DNA from: Micrasema longulum
Lineage: Eukaryota; Arthropoda; Insecta; Trichoptera; Brachycentridae
Assembly (NCBI GenBank): GCA_022494885.1
Contig: JAGVSM010001430.1
Location: 297,846-361,845, forward strand
DNA: 64,000 nt
Direction of reading: 5' to 3'
Position numbers and translations under genes: made by a program. Positions 55,060-64,000 of this stretch are shown piece by piece (the stretch's first letter is position 1; each line of letters begins with the position of its first letter). The notes beneath the pieces are model-generated. The model ran no database searches and was not told the DNA's origin. It saw only the letters and a program-made list of their open reading frames with translations.

Positions 55060-55245
55060 GTCAGTTTTTTGTGTAACTCATACAGCAAAGGTGTTTAGTT
55101 GGACTTTCATGTTAGTGTAGTGTCCTAACGAAAAGATGATCCTCTCGAAAGCGGTAGATTTAAAATCGGTAGGAGTTTATGTTCAAATATTTACTGACGT
55201 TTATTAAAATGTTTAGCTTTATTAATGTTTTAGATATTAATAAAA
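55060..55245 (+). repeat. Family D copy
   Basis: TTAGTTGGACTTTCATGTTA, GTGTCCTAACGAAAAGATGA, CCTCTCGAAAGCGGTAGATT, AAATCGGTAGGAGTTTATG and GTTTATTAAAATGTTTAGC give the family D order. CTAACGA and GAAAG are the two boxes. Confidence 0.6.
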
Positions 55246-55384
55246 AAAAACATGGTTTTTTAGGATCTTATGTTTTTTTTAAAGAAAAATAGTTTTGAAA
55301 AGATATTGTGAAAAAAAATAAGAAAGTTAATTAAAATTTGTATATATTTTTTCGTTTTAGTTATCTTAAGTTGAATTACTATAA

Positions 55385-55490
55385 GTCGTTGTTTAACTAA
55401 ATTGTATTAAATATTTGCGTATAATCATTTACTGACTTGTCCAGGTCGACTTATTTCGTCAGGACACCAATTAAACTAACATAAAAACCT
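55385..55490 (-). repeat. Family D copy, inverted relative to the previous
   Basis: AACTAAATTGTATTAAATAT, CATTTACTGACTTGTCC and TTTCGTCAGGACACCAATTA match copy 1. With the plus-oriented copy at 55060 it forms a widely spaced tail-to-tail pair. The minus strand carries an exact CTGACGA box at 55462-55456, while the GAAAC side is lost. Confidence 0.6.
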
Positions 55491-57502
55491 CATACTAAGA
55501 TTTAGTTAAAAATTGACTCCTTTTTTAATTTTCCTATTATAACATTAAATTTCTATTTAAGCACATAGAGATTTTTAAGTAACAAAGCATTTTTCATTTT
55601 AATGCATAACTAATTTAAGTGATCCATTTACGATAAATTTACACAGGTATATAGAGAATTACGGTCACCAATTCCAAGAACACGCACAATCATACAGATG
55701 GATGTATTATGTATTCAATTGACACTTTTGCGGGATCAAAACAGATATAAGAAAACATCGCTTTATTAAGCATCATTTAATAATAATACAATTAAAAAAA
55801 TATTCTCATTTACAGGGGATTTTTTTTTAAAATAAAATTTTAAAAAACACATATTTGATACACCCGTATAACTGTCACCAGAAAGCTTATTCTGTCACAA
55901 TTTCGTTTCGTAAATTTGTTTGTTTGTCATATATGCATCTCACTCTAACGCAATAAAAATAGTATTTCGCTCTCGTCCTCTCAAACGATACAAATAATGA
56001 ACTGGTTGTATTTATTTTTATTTAACTAAGCATTATATAATATACACAAAATTACACATTAATACAAATTTGCGTTGACTGACTAACTGATCTAACTAGG
56101 GTTATTTACTTCGTTCTAAGACAGACAAAAAATGAACATTAAAAATAACATATTAAAAATAAATAATAATGCAAAATAAACGCATTAAAACAACTGATTT
56201 TTTTAATTTAAAAAATACCGTTAATATGCAGAAAAACCATATTTTATCAATTTTTCCTCCTTAAAACATATTTTTCTTTGACTTTTTTTTACTGCTGAGG
56301 ATCACAACTACACTAAACGAATTTCAATGTCCAACTGAGCTCCAGCGCGTGTTTGATTTTACACTACATTTTTATTATCTGACAAACTGAATATATACAT
56401 ATATATCAACCCAAAATATTCACCTTTGTCGGGTTTAAAAATAAAAAATAGTGTCAACAAGCCGATGTAATAAAATTATCTTTCATGAGACTGTATAATT
56501 CCATTTCTTTTTTTCCTATTTGCATTGCATAATAATGCCTAAAACTCTGACTGTACTGTAAGATTTAGAACCGCCTTTATATAAATTGGGATATTAATTG
56601 ATTGTATTACCTGCTCCATAATGCCTCACATGTCACAACAACGTGCAACCAGGTTCTAAATAGTAAGCGTTCAACAAACAAGCTTAATTATACCAGAAGG
56701 GTAAACTTTGGTATATGGTGTAACAATCACTGCAATTTATGAATACAAAACCAATTTAATTACGAAAGAAACCCTTAGTCTGCCGAAATGAGATTATTTA
56801 CTTTTCAAATTTAATATGATGTTTAGTTTATATAATATATTTATTTGAATTTTTCTCATTGATTATTACATTCGTTTTACAAAAATGAAATATCGTTTTT
56901 TATTCGTACTCTGTTTTTGATAATAATATTTTTTACGCCTTTTGAAAAGTTTGTCTGAGTCTTTCGTTTAGTTTTGTCTGATAGTTTATTGTATAATTTA
57001 AGTCCCTGATTTATTGGTCTCTAATGTTCTTGTCACGTTTATTTATTTTAAAGGAAAAACTTGCTGAACATTTATTTTAGAGGCTTATCAGCAAGTGGAA
57101 AATAGAGGATAAGGAATTAAGTTATGATAAAGACACCATAACACCTAGACCAATTGAGAAAAAAATGATTCTTTGATTTCTTCCTGTCAAAAGTATAAAG
57201 AAATATTTTTTTTTTTTTAATTCACGGTAAATAGCCAAAACATTATTAATCGATAAATTGTTATTATTGCAGAAATATTTACGCCACCTTATACACTTTT
57301 TAATAAGTTCTGATAACTACGAATAAGGGAAAATGTAATAATACCATTTAATGGACACTTTTATAACCATGTTATTAATATTTAAACTAAAAATTTAAAA
57401 TAAAATAACCACAAAGTTAGTGCTTCAAATAAAAACTTAATAAAAATTTATAGTTGACTATCACATACAAATGTTATGAATTAAAGTAAGATGCATAAGT
57501 GC
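55491..57502. other. AT-rich stretch without features
   Basis: No gene, tRNA or clear repeat. CACAAAGTTAGTGCTTCAAA at 57411 resembles the end of family D. Confidence 0.5.
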
Positions 57503-57658
57503 AATGTGAAAACGCTTTCCTGGCTTCGAAACATCCGAGCATGGACCAGGATTAGAACTGTGGAGGAGCTGTTTCGCACTGCTCAGGATAGAGAAGCTTT
57601 CTCCCAAGTGATCATCAACGTCGGAAGGACCCGACATGACACGTGAAGAAGAAGAAGT
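57503..57658 (+). pseudogene. RTE-like LINE ORF2 extreme C-terminus
   Basis: The open frame reads 'LSWLRNIRAWTRIRTVEELF', 'RTAQDREAFSQVIINVG' and 'RTRHDT', then TGA at 57644-57646 and a GAAGAAGAAGAAG tail. It matches the end of RTE-like insect polyproteins (W-x-x-IRTVEELFRxAxDREAFxxxIANV). The same 3' end appears in family F elements. Only 47 codons remain. Confidence 0.75.
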
Positions 57659-60358
57659 ATAAGTGTTTAGAATTGAAATTAAATACCTCAGAATTCGTTA
57701 ATGAACTTTGTAACGATTGAATTAATAATGTTCAATATAACTTTATCATTCATATGAAAAATATTCCATTTTCAATACTTCAGCCTGTCAATAATTCATA
57801 ATAATGTTTTTTATCGAGCATATATTAAGCAACAAACAGCTATTCAAAGTAATTTTTAACAAAAATATGAAACTTATTTTTCATAAATGCCACTTTTATC
57901 ATTGTTTATTGAAAAATGCAATTTTTAGGTTTATTTTCAATTAAAATTTTACAAAAATTGGTTTGCGGAATCTTTACACTTTATTGATCGAAACAAATAC
58001 CATAACAATATAATTTAAGTCCTTTTCAAAAAATATTGCACAAAACAAAAAATAAGTTAAAAATTAAATAATTTACCTATATAAATAAAAAATATTGAAA
58101 AAGGGAAATAAATAAATTGAAATCATGGAATACCTTAAGGTTGGTTAAGAAGGGTATTTAATCTTGTCGAAAAATAAATAGATTATTTTGTATTACTATA
58201 TAATAAGATTGTAATAATATTTTCTATAGAAAAAAAATTGTTTTTAACTCATCTTTAAAAAATCCTTGCAAAAATACAAGCGTTTTGTTTGTTTTGTATA
58301 TATATAATAAAAATAAACTATATAAACTCAACTGTTTATTAATATCAAACGATGTTACTAGAGCCGGTATTTTATAAACGTCTTTATGAAGGAATATGGC
58401 GCAGTTTATTGGTCATTGATTGATCAAATAATATTAAACTAATTGCCGCGGTGAAAATCAATTATATGTAATCACAGTGGACCCACCCTAACTCTGACTA
58501 GACGAACTACTCTGTAGGTACAATATATGTATATATATATATATGACTTGGTAGGAAATTACATGATGTAGTGATTAAACTGAATCATTGAATGTGAATA
58601 ATGATATTCCTTATTTGTACAACAATACTCATAATAGGTTAATATATATTATAAATTTTTGGTCAAAAATTTTAGTCACAGCTGAAATTATTAAAAAAAT
58701 AATTTATGCTCTAAAATCGTATTCGAAAAAATTTGGTTGCGTTTTTCTAGTAGTTGATTTCGCGGTTCGAAATTGCAAAGTAAATAAAATGGAATATTTG
58801 TTAATGTAAATGTGTGTGTTTATGTATAATATTATATTAATATTTTAATATAACTTTTCTTTGTAAATATTTGCATTTTGATTTGTGGTTGACGTGTTAA
58901 TGTGAGTGTCAGTGTGGATGTGTTTGTGTTAGAGTATAAGGGTTTGGTAGTAGCAGCTGATCATCATATGTTGTTAATTGTATAAACGAAGGAAGGAAGC
59001 TTCTGGAGTTATTATAAGGAGGAGTAATGAGCCGCTTATATCTCACTCCTGTTATAAAAACATTCATATTTAAATTAAAGTCACTAACTTGTTTTGCTGA
59101 ATAGGTAAGATTGAATAAAAATTTGTATAAAAAGGCTTTTAATTATGCTTTTTAAAATGCTAGGAAGTTATATTACCACGTACAAACATAACTTAAAAAA
59201 ACACTGTCGTTTACGGGAGACATGTTTAATTTTAAAAAAAATTAAATCAAAATCATAATCTCACCCCTATTTGCAACCAATAGTAGATTAGGCACTAAAT
59301 TGTTACAACAAATGTAGTAAAAAATAATTACTGCAGCGTAAAACCACCATTAACTCTTAAAAGACTACGGTAAATAATCCCTTTGCGCGCGGTGATGTAA
59401 CATCGTGTTACCACTAGTAAAAGACGGAATACTCTAAAATTCAGTCATAAAAAATAAAAAAATATATAGAGGCGTACTGTTTAATAATTTTTTTTCCATA
59501 ATTTATGCAAATAAAGATATAATTTTGCCCTGTTGTAGCAAAATAAAATGAAAATCATAAATACGCTTCTCATATTGCGCGCGTGCGTCCCCCATCACAG
59601 TCATAAACCGACTGAAGACTGAATCTGTTTTACCCAACACCCGCCACAGAACAGCGTCTCTGTCTTCCTTATTATGAGTTCTGTCTTCGTGCTCTCTCTT
59701 ATAAAAATATGTTGTTCAATTAGCGGGCAATCATTCTTTTTTTGTATTAACATCCAGCATAATTATACAAATTTTACTTTCCAAATCCGGTGTGAAAATG
59801 TCCATTTGAAGATTACAAAAAATACTAGTTTATGGTTCTTTAAAATAAGAGAGATATATCAAATCTTGTGTCCTGTGTCAACTAGTGTGACATCACAGCC
59901 ACACAAGAGTTAAAATCAATATTTTATGTTGACTTTTCCTGGAATCAAAACAGAGTCCTCAAGCGTAACTTACGAACGCGCCAAAAATTTTGTAGATTTT
60001 TTTTATTGATAGAACAATTATTGTTTATCATTTATAACTATATTACAACATTTGTATTATAATTACACTTAAAGATATAATTTAATTATAATATTTAGTG
60101 TCTTCGGCACTGGTTTTCCCAGTGAGTCCTCACTCCTCACATCATTTTATTTATTTTGTTAATATAAAAACTAAAAAATAAATTTTAGAAATCGACCCAT
60201 TTTATCATGGCCGTTTTGTCTGAGACGGTATTTTAAAACTTTGTACATTATTGAACCCACGCATAATATTTTGTTTTTATTCCCACAAAATACGAGTTAA
60301 GCTATCATATAATGTTAATTGTTGTTTAATAGTGGTTAAATATATATTTCATCTACCT
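57659..60358. other. AT-rich stretch; possible non-repetitive blocks
   Basis: No gene is supported. Blocks at 58370-58530 (GGCGCAGTTTATTGGTCATT, AATTGCCGCGGTG) and 59570-59700 (GCGCGCGTGCGTCCCCC, CCCGCCACAGAACAGCGTC) are less AT-rich and match no repeat here; they could be regulatory or exonic but I see no coding potential. A (TA)n run is at 58531-58545. Confidence 0.45.
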
Positions 60359-60420
60359 TGTCAGGAATTGAAACCGGGACCGGTATGGATGTAAACTTAA
60401 AGCGGTAACCAGGACAACAT
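60359..60420 (-). repeat. Degenerate tRNA-derived SINE head
   Basis: On the minus strand an A-box-like TGGTTACCGCTTTAAG is followed by a B-box-like CCGGTTTCAATTCC. No body is recognised. Confidence 0.4.
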
Positions 60421-60919
60421 AGTGATGATGATACTACCAAGATAATAGCTACAACACTATAGTAACGTGTATAGTACTTTCATTATTTTTTTTAAATCTT
60501 GTAAAAGGTGCCACAATTAGTTCCATGTCTCTCAACAACCCTTTGATAAGGAGCCACACTCTGTTATGCAACTTTTTCACTTCTCACTTTCTTTGTTCTA
60601 TGATTCGCTTTCATCTGATCATCCTCTCCCCTTCTACCAACCCCCTCTACCAACCCTCATATTGCCATACGTCTAAACAAAGAAGGGGAAACAGTTACTT
60701 AAGTATGTCAAGGTGTTGTTTTCTACGGGAAAAAAGAACGGTATTACATTTTGAAATTTATGACTTTCTTAATCGAGAAAATATTGTTTCGGCACTCAGA
60801 TATTTTGCAACTACACATGTACAAGGAAGTTGCTTGAAAAGAGACTTTAAAAAATACTTAGTTAACATTTTAGTATTTGAAATCTTGTTGACGCCGCTAC
60901 GGCAACATATTAAGTGACG
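60421..60919. other. Intergenic stretch
   Basis: The 130-codon frame at 60525-60917 shows no domain; it begins in a pyrimidine-rich patch and ends next to family E. I regard it as a chance frame. Confidence 0.4.
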
Positions 60920-61045
60920 TGATTGTTACACAGTGTGTTAAGGGACCATTAAAACTAGTCAATGACATATCATAAGCCCTGTAAATGCTTTGAATCCCAT
61001 ATTCATTCTCTGACAATTTCTCCATCCCTGTTGTCATAAATTATT
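60920..61045 (-). mobile_element. Family E terminal module
   Basis: GTTACACAGTGTGTTAAGGG, CCATTAAAACTAGTCAATGA, TCATAAGCCCTGTAAATGCT and CCATCCCTGTTGTCATAAAT are the minus strand of the family E outer module. Confidence 0.65.
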
Positions 61046-61184
61046 ACATTTAAATCGCTCACTAACCTAAGTTATTGTGAGCATATTTGATCCCAATATT
61101 TGATTGAATCGTGTTGTTCTGGTAGGTTGGTAAATATATTCGTGGTAGTTTTGGAGTTGCGTTTATTTCGTAGAAAATAAAAGA

Positions 61185-61415
61185 GACGTGACTTTGATGG
61201 TACGGACACGTAAACAGACTAAATGACAATCACGCGGTATGATTTGCTATAGATATCCACTCATAAGAGAAAGCTCGAGGTCGTCCACGAGCCACCTGGT
61301 GGACCAATACTGAGAAAAACATAAGGGAAGAGCGGCTGACAAGTGAGATGACATAAAAGAGAAAGACTCTGAGACTGCCTTCCAAAAGGACGAACCCTGG
61401 ATGAACTGGAAGAGG
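61185..61415 (+). pseudogene. LINE ORF2 C-terminal remnant
   Basis: Frames on the plus strand give 'WYGHVNRLNDNHAV' (from 61198), then after a frame change 'KARGRPRATWWTNTEKNIRE' and 'ERLTSEMT'. This matches the W-x-GHV-x-R-x-x-D and RGRPR-x-x-W segments near the end of RTE/CR1-like polyproteins. Stops and a frameshift show it is dead. It lies directly upstream of the large LINE at 61.4 kb. Confidence 0.6.
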
Positions 61416-61424
61416 CAAAGAGGT

Positions 61425-64000
61425 AAAGAGGCTTGATGTTATAACATTAACCGAAACTTGGTTGAACGATGGCGTTTTCGACTCTGAATTATTTGATAGT
61501 AACTTTACAGTAGTAAGGCGAGATCGTGGTGGCCACAGGCAGGGTGGGGGGTGTTTATTGGCTGTGAGAAATAGAAAAAACTTGCAAGTCGAGCGTTTTT
61601 CTGTTTTAGAAACGTCCAATGAAGATCTCTGGGTAAAACTGACATACGATCTCGATATTACGTTCATTTGTGTATTATATTTCCCTCCGGCGAGTGAGAC
61701 GAATATATATCAACTGTTCTTTGACAGGGTATTGTCCAGTTTAGAGCTACTTCGGGACAAAAGTGTCATTATATTGGGGGACTTTAACATGCATTCAGCC
61801 CTAACTTCACTTTTTTGTGCTCGGTGTTGGGTCTTTCGCAGTATAATTATATTTTGAACTCTAGGGGTAGAACGCTGGACTTAATATTTAGTAGAAGAGT
61901 TGTTGGTGTGTTTCGGTCATTTTCACCTCTTACAAGAGAAGATAATTATCACCCCGCACTTGAATTTTGTTACAATCTGATTGCAGATCGCCCCCGTCGA
62001 TCCAGAGTTCCCGCGGAGGGTACGGTTAGTCAAAGAGGATGGAATTTTCATAAAGGCGACTTTGACCGACTGTACTCTCTCATGGACGGTATCGACTGGG
62101 GCGAGATGTATAAAATATCAGATGTAAATGAAGCGGTACAATATTTTTATTGTATTGTTGAAGGTGTATTTGATTCGTGCTTCCCTAGAAAATCTCAGGC
62201 TACTGGTGGGAGGCGATATCCGAAGTGGTTTTCTAGGGATATTGTTAGAAACATACAGACTAAGCATTTCTATCATAAAAAGTGGAAAGCTTCTGGCTGT
62301 CGCGGTGATTATGAGATGTTTGGGTGTTACAGATCTGTCGTAAGACGTAGCATTCGATTGGCGTACCGGGAGTTCATTTCCAACATGAAAAGCAACATTC
62401 TTCATGATCCTAATACCTTTTGGGACTATATAAGGTCACAAAAGGCGGATGGTGGGAGTGTTGACTCCATGACATGGGGTGAAAAATTGGTTCGAGGTGC
62501 AAACATAGCTGAAGCGTTTGCAGATCATTTTAAAACGGTATATAGCAATGAACCTCCGCTTCTAGATGTTAATATTGCTAAGCAATGTTCACAGACCGGT
62601 GCACAGTTTATTGATGTTCAAAATATCAATGAGAAGGATGTAGCCGACACTATCAAAAAATTAAGTATTACTAATTCTCTCGGACCAGATTTTATTCCGA
62701 CATTCTTCCTAAAAGGTTGTGTGGAACTGATCAAAAAAACCCTCTGTTTTTTGTATAATCTTTCTTTTAATACGGGGGTCTTCCCAGAAACATGGAAGAT
62801 GTCAAAAGTAACACCTATACATAAAAGTGGATCTAAGTCATCAGTAGAAAATTACAGACCTGTAGCTGTTCTTTCTGCACCAGCGAAGGTATTTGAAATT
62901 ATCATATGTAGAATCGTCACTTCCCGAGTAGAGCCATTTATTATTGATGAACAACATGGGTTCAGGAAAGACCGCTCGGTTGAAACTAATCTAATGGTTT
63001 TTACAAACTACGTCACGGAAGCTCTGGATGCAGGACATCAGGTAGACTGTTCATATAATGACTTCGCCAAGGCCTTTGATACTGTCGACCATGATGTCTT
63101 ATTAAATAAACTGTATGAGATCGGTTTCTCGGATGGTATGTTAAAATTAATGGCGAGCTACCTCCAAAACAGAAACCAATACGTCTCCTACGGTCTATTC
63201 GCGTCAGAGTGTTTCCATACTTTCTCGGGTGTCCCGCAAGGCTCTAACCTGGGTCCATTGTTGTTCTCAATTTTCATGAATAATATTAAAAATGTAATTT
63301 TGAACTCGCGTTTTCTGTTGTTTGCGGATGACTTAAAACTGTTTTTAAAGGTAACAACTTCTGACGACTTTCGTCTTCTCCAAGCGGATATATCTAATAT
63401 ATCTGAATGGGGAAGGCAAAACAAACTTGGGTTTAATGTTTCCAAGTGTTCGGTCACGTCCTTCACTAGGGCCCAAAAAACTCTTTTTTTTCGCTACAAA
63501 ATGAATGACCAGAATCTGATACGAACATCAAATGTTAAGGATCTGGGCGTTAGATTTGTAAGCACTCTGACATTTCATGAACACATATAGACAATCAGTG
63601 GTGATGCATTGAAGATGTTAGGATTTGTTCTGCGTACTGCCAGGGTTTTCGAAAATACCCGCGTACTGAGAAATCTTTACAACTCCTTGGTGCGAAGTAG
63701 ACTCGAGAGTGGCTCGATGATTTGGGGGCCACATGAACTGAAGTACTCTCTTATGATAGAGAAAATCCAAAAGAAGTTTCTGAGATATCTCTACATGAGA
63801 GAGTGCGGGTATTATCCTTGGCTCTACCCGACCGAGTTCCTCCAAGGTATGTTTGGCTACAACAGTTTAGAGACTAGAAGGAATGTGTATTTGACCACAC
63901 ATTTTTATCGATTGTTGCGCGGTATGATCGATAATTCTGAAATTATGATGAGCATTGGTTTGTATGTTCCTGATAATTACCTAGGACAGCGTCAGCATAG
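61425..64000 (+). mobile_element. Jockey/CR1-like LINE, endonuclease and reverse transcriptase
   Basis: The best-preserved retrotransposon here; it leaves the window at its right edge. The 5' end is truncated inside the endonuclease ('LTETWL' at about 61447-61464). The endonuclease continues through 'LGDFNMHS' (GDFN at 61777-61788) and, after a frameshift in a T6 run near 61811-61816, 'SRGRTLDLIFSRR'. The reverse transcriptase follows without interruption to a TAG at 63588-63590. Past it, the same frame is open to 64000. ORF1 is missing. A closely related 3' portion is at 20.19-21.14 kb. Confidence 0.9.
61815..63590 (+). pseudogene. LINE ORF2, endonuclease end plus reverse transcriptase
   Basis: The 591-codon open stretch encodes the last endonuclease strand ('GRTLDLIFS'), a linker with 'RYPKWFSRDIVRNIQTKHFY', and the reverse transcriptase. 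Motifs in order: 'SLGPDFIPTFFLK', 'HKSGSKSSVENYRPVAVLS', 'DEQHGFRKDRSVETNL', 'YNDFAKAFD' with the first catalytic Asp at residue 416, 'FSGVPQGSNLGPLLFSIF', and 'FADDLKLF' with D505-D506 (FADD at 63321-63332). All catalytic aspartates are present; Asn replaces the usual Thr just before the first one. The start is not biological, because an upstream frame carries the rest of the endonuclease. The closing TAG corresponds to GAG in the 20.3 kb copy, so it looks like a single nonsense mutation. Confidence 0.85.

Noticed and set aside
59260..59345. Resemblance to the tail of SINE family B (CACCCCTATTTGCAACCAAT)
   Set aside because: Too few matching words to separate from chance.
60525..60917. 130-codon ORF, the longest without transposon identity
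   Set aside because: No recognisable domain, no splice or promoter context, and it ends at a family E module; likely chance.
61230..61667. 145-codon minus-strand ORF
   Set aside because: Antisense shadow of the LINE endonuclease and of the preceding LINE remnant.
1..64000. CRISPR arrays, operons, prophage or bacterial defence genes
   Set aside because: No regularly spaced repeats and no bacterial-type coding density; the window is eukaryotic repeat-rich DNA.

Overview
The window reads as a strongly AT-rich stretch of an animal nuclear genome, most likely an arthropod and plausibly an insect. The evidence is the content: non-LTR retrotransposons of Jockey/CR1-like and RTE-like type, several tRNA-derived SINE families, short foldback (MITE-like) elements, and no compact operon-like genes. 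I cannot name the species. I found no convincing exon of a host protein gene, no rRNA or free-standing tRNA gene, and no CRISPR array. Nearly all small open frames are chance ORFs in AT-rich DNA or shadows of transposon remnants, so the window is probably intergenic or deep inside a large intron.

Layout: 1-5.5 kb holds a family D repeat, two eroded LINE C-termini, a small foldback element, a SINE and a long palindrome. 5.5-10 kb is mostly featureless AT-rich DNA with a short GC-richer island at 6.4 kb. 10-18 kb is a mosaic of family E foldback modules, SINEs (A, B, G) and LINE scraps. 19-24.6 kb contains a 5'-truncated LINE with a target-site duplication, a LINE copy interrupted by a second insertion, a clean foldback MITE, and a minus-strand LINE ORF2. 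26-32 kb contains more SINEs, a terminal-inverted-repeat element, and a LINE with a 582-codon reverse transcriptase frame apparently inserted inside a SINE. 36-43 kb holds five LINE fragments (two abutting), a MITE flanked by TTA, and SINEs. 44-58 kb is sparse, with family F, family D and a second long palindrome. 60.9-64 kb ends in the best-preserved LINE of the window, running off the right edge.

The autonomous elements would encode endonuclease and reverse transcriptase that copy their own RNA at nicked chromosomal DNA. The SINEs and MITE-like repeats have no coding capacity and would depend on enzymes from elsewhere. Several unrelated repeats (28.6 kb, 5.4 kb, 8.4 kb and family D) carry a CTGANGA-like box, a short hairpin and a GAAA box in the order of a hammerhead ribozyme core. 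This is the observation I consider most worth testing. Family letters A-H and K are local labels used only here.
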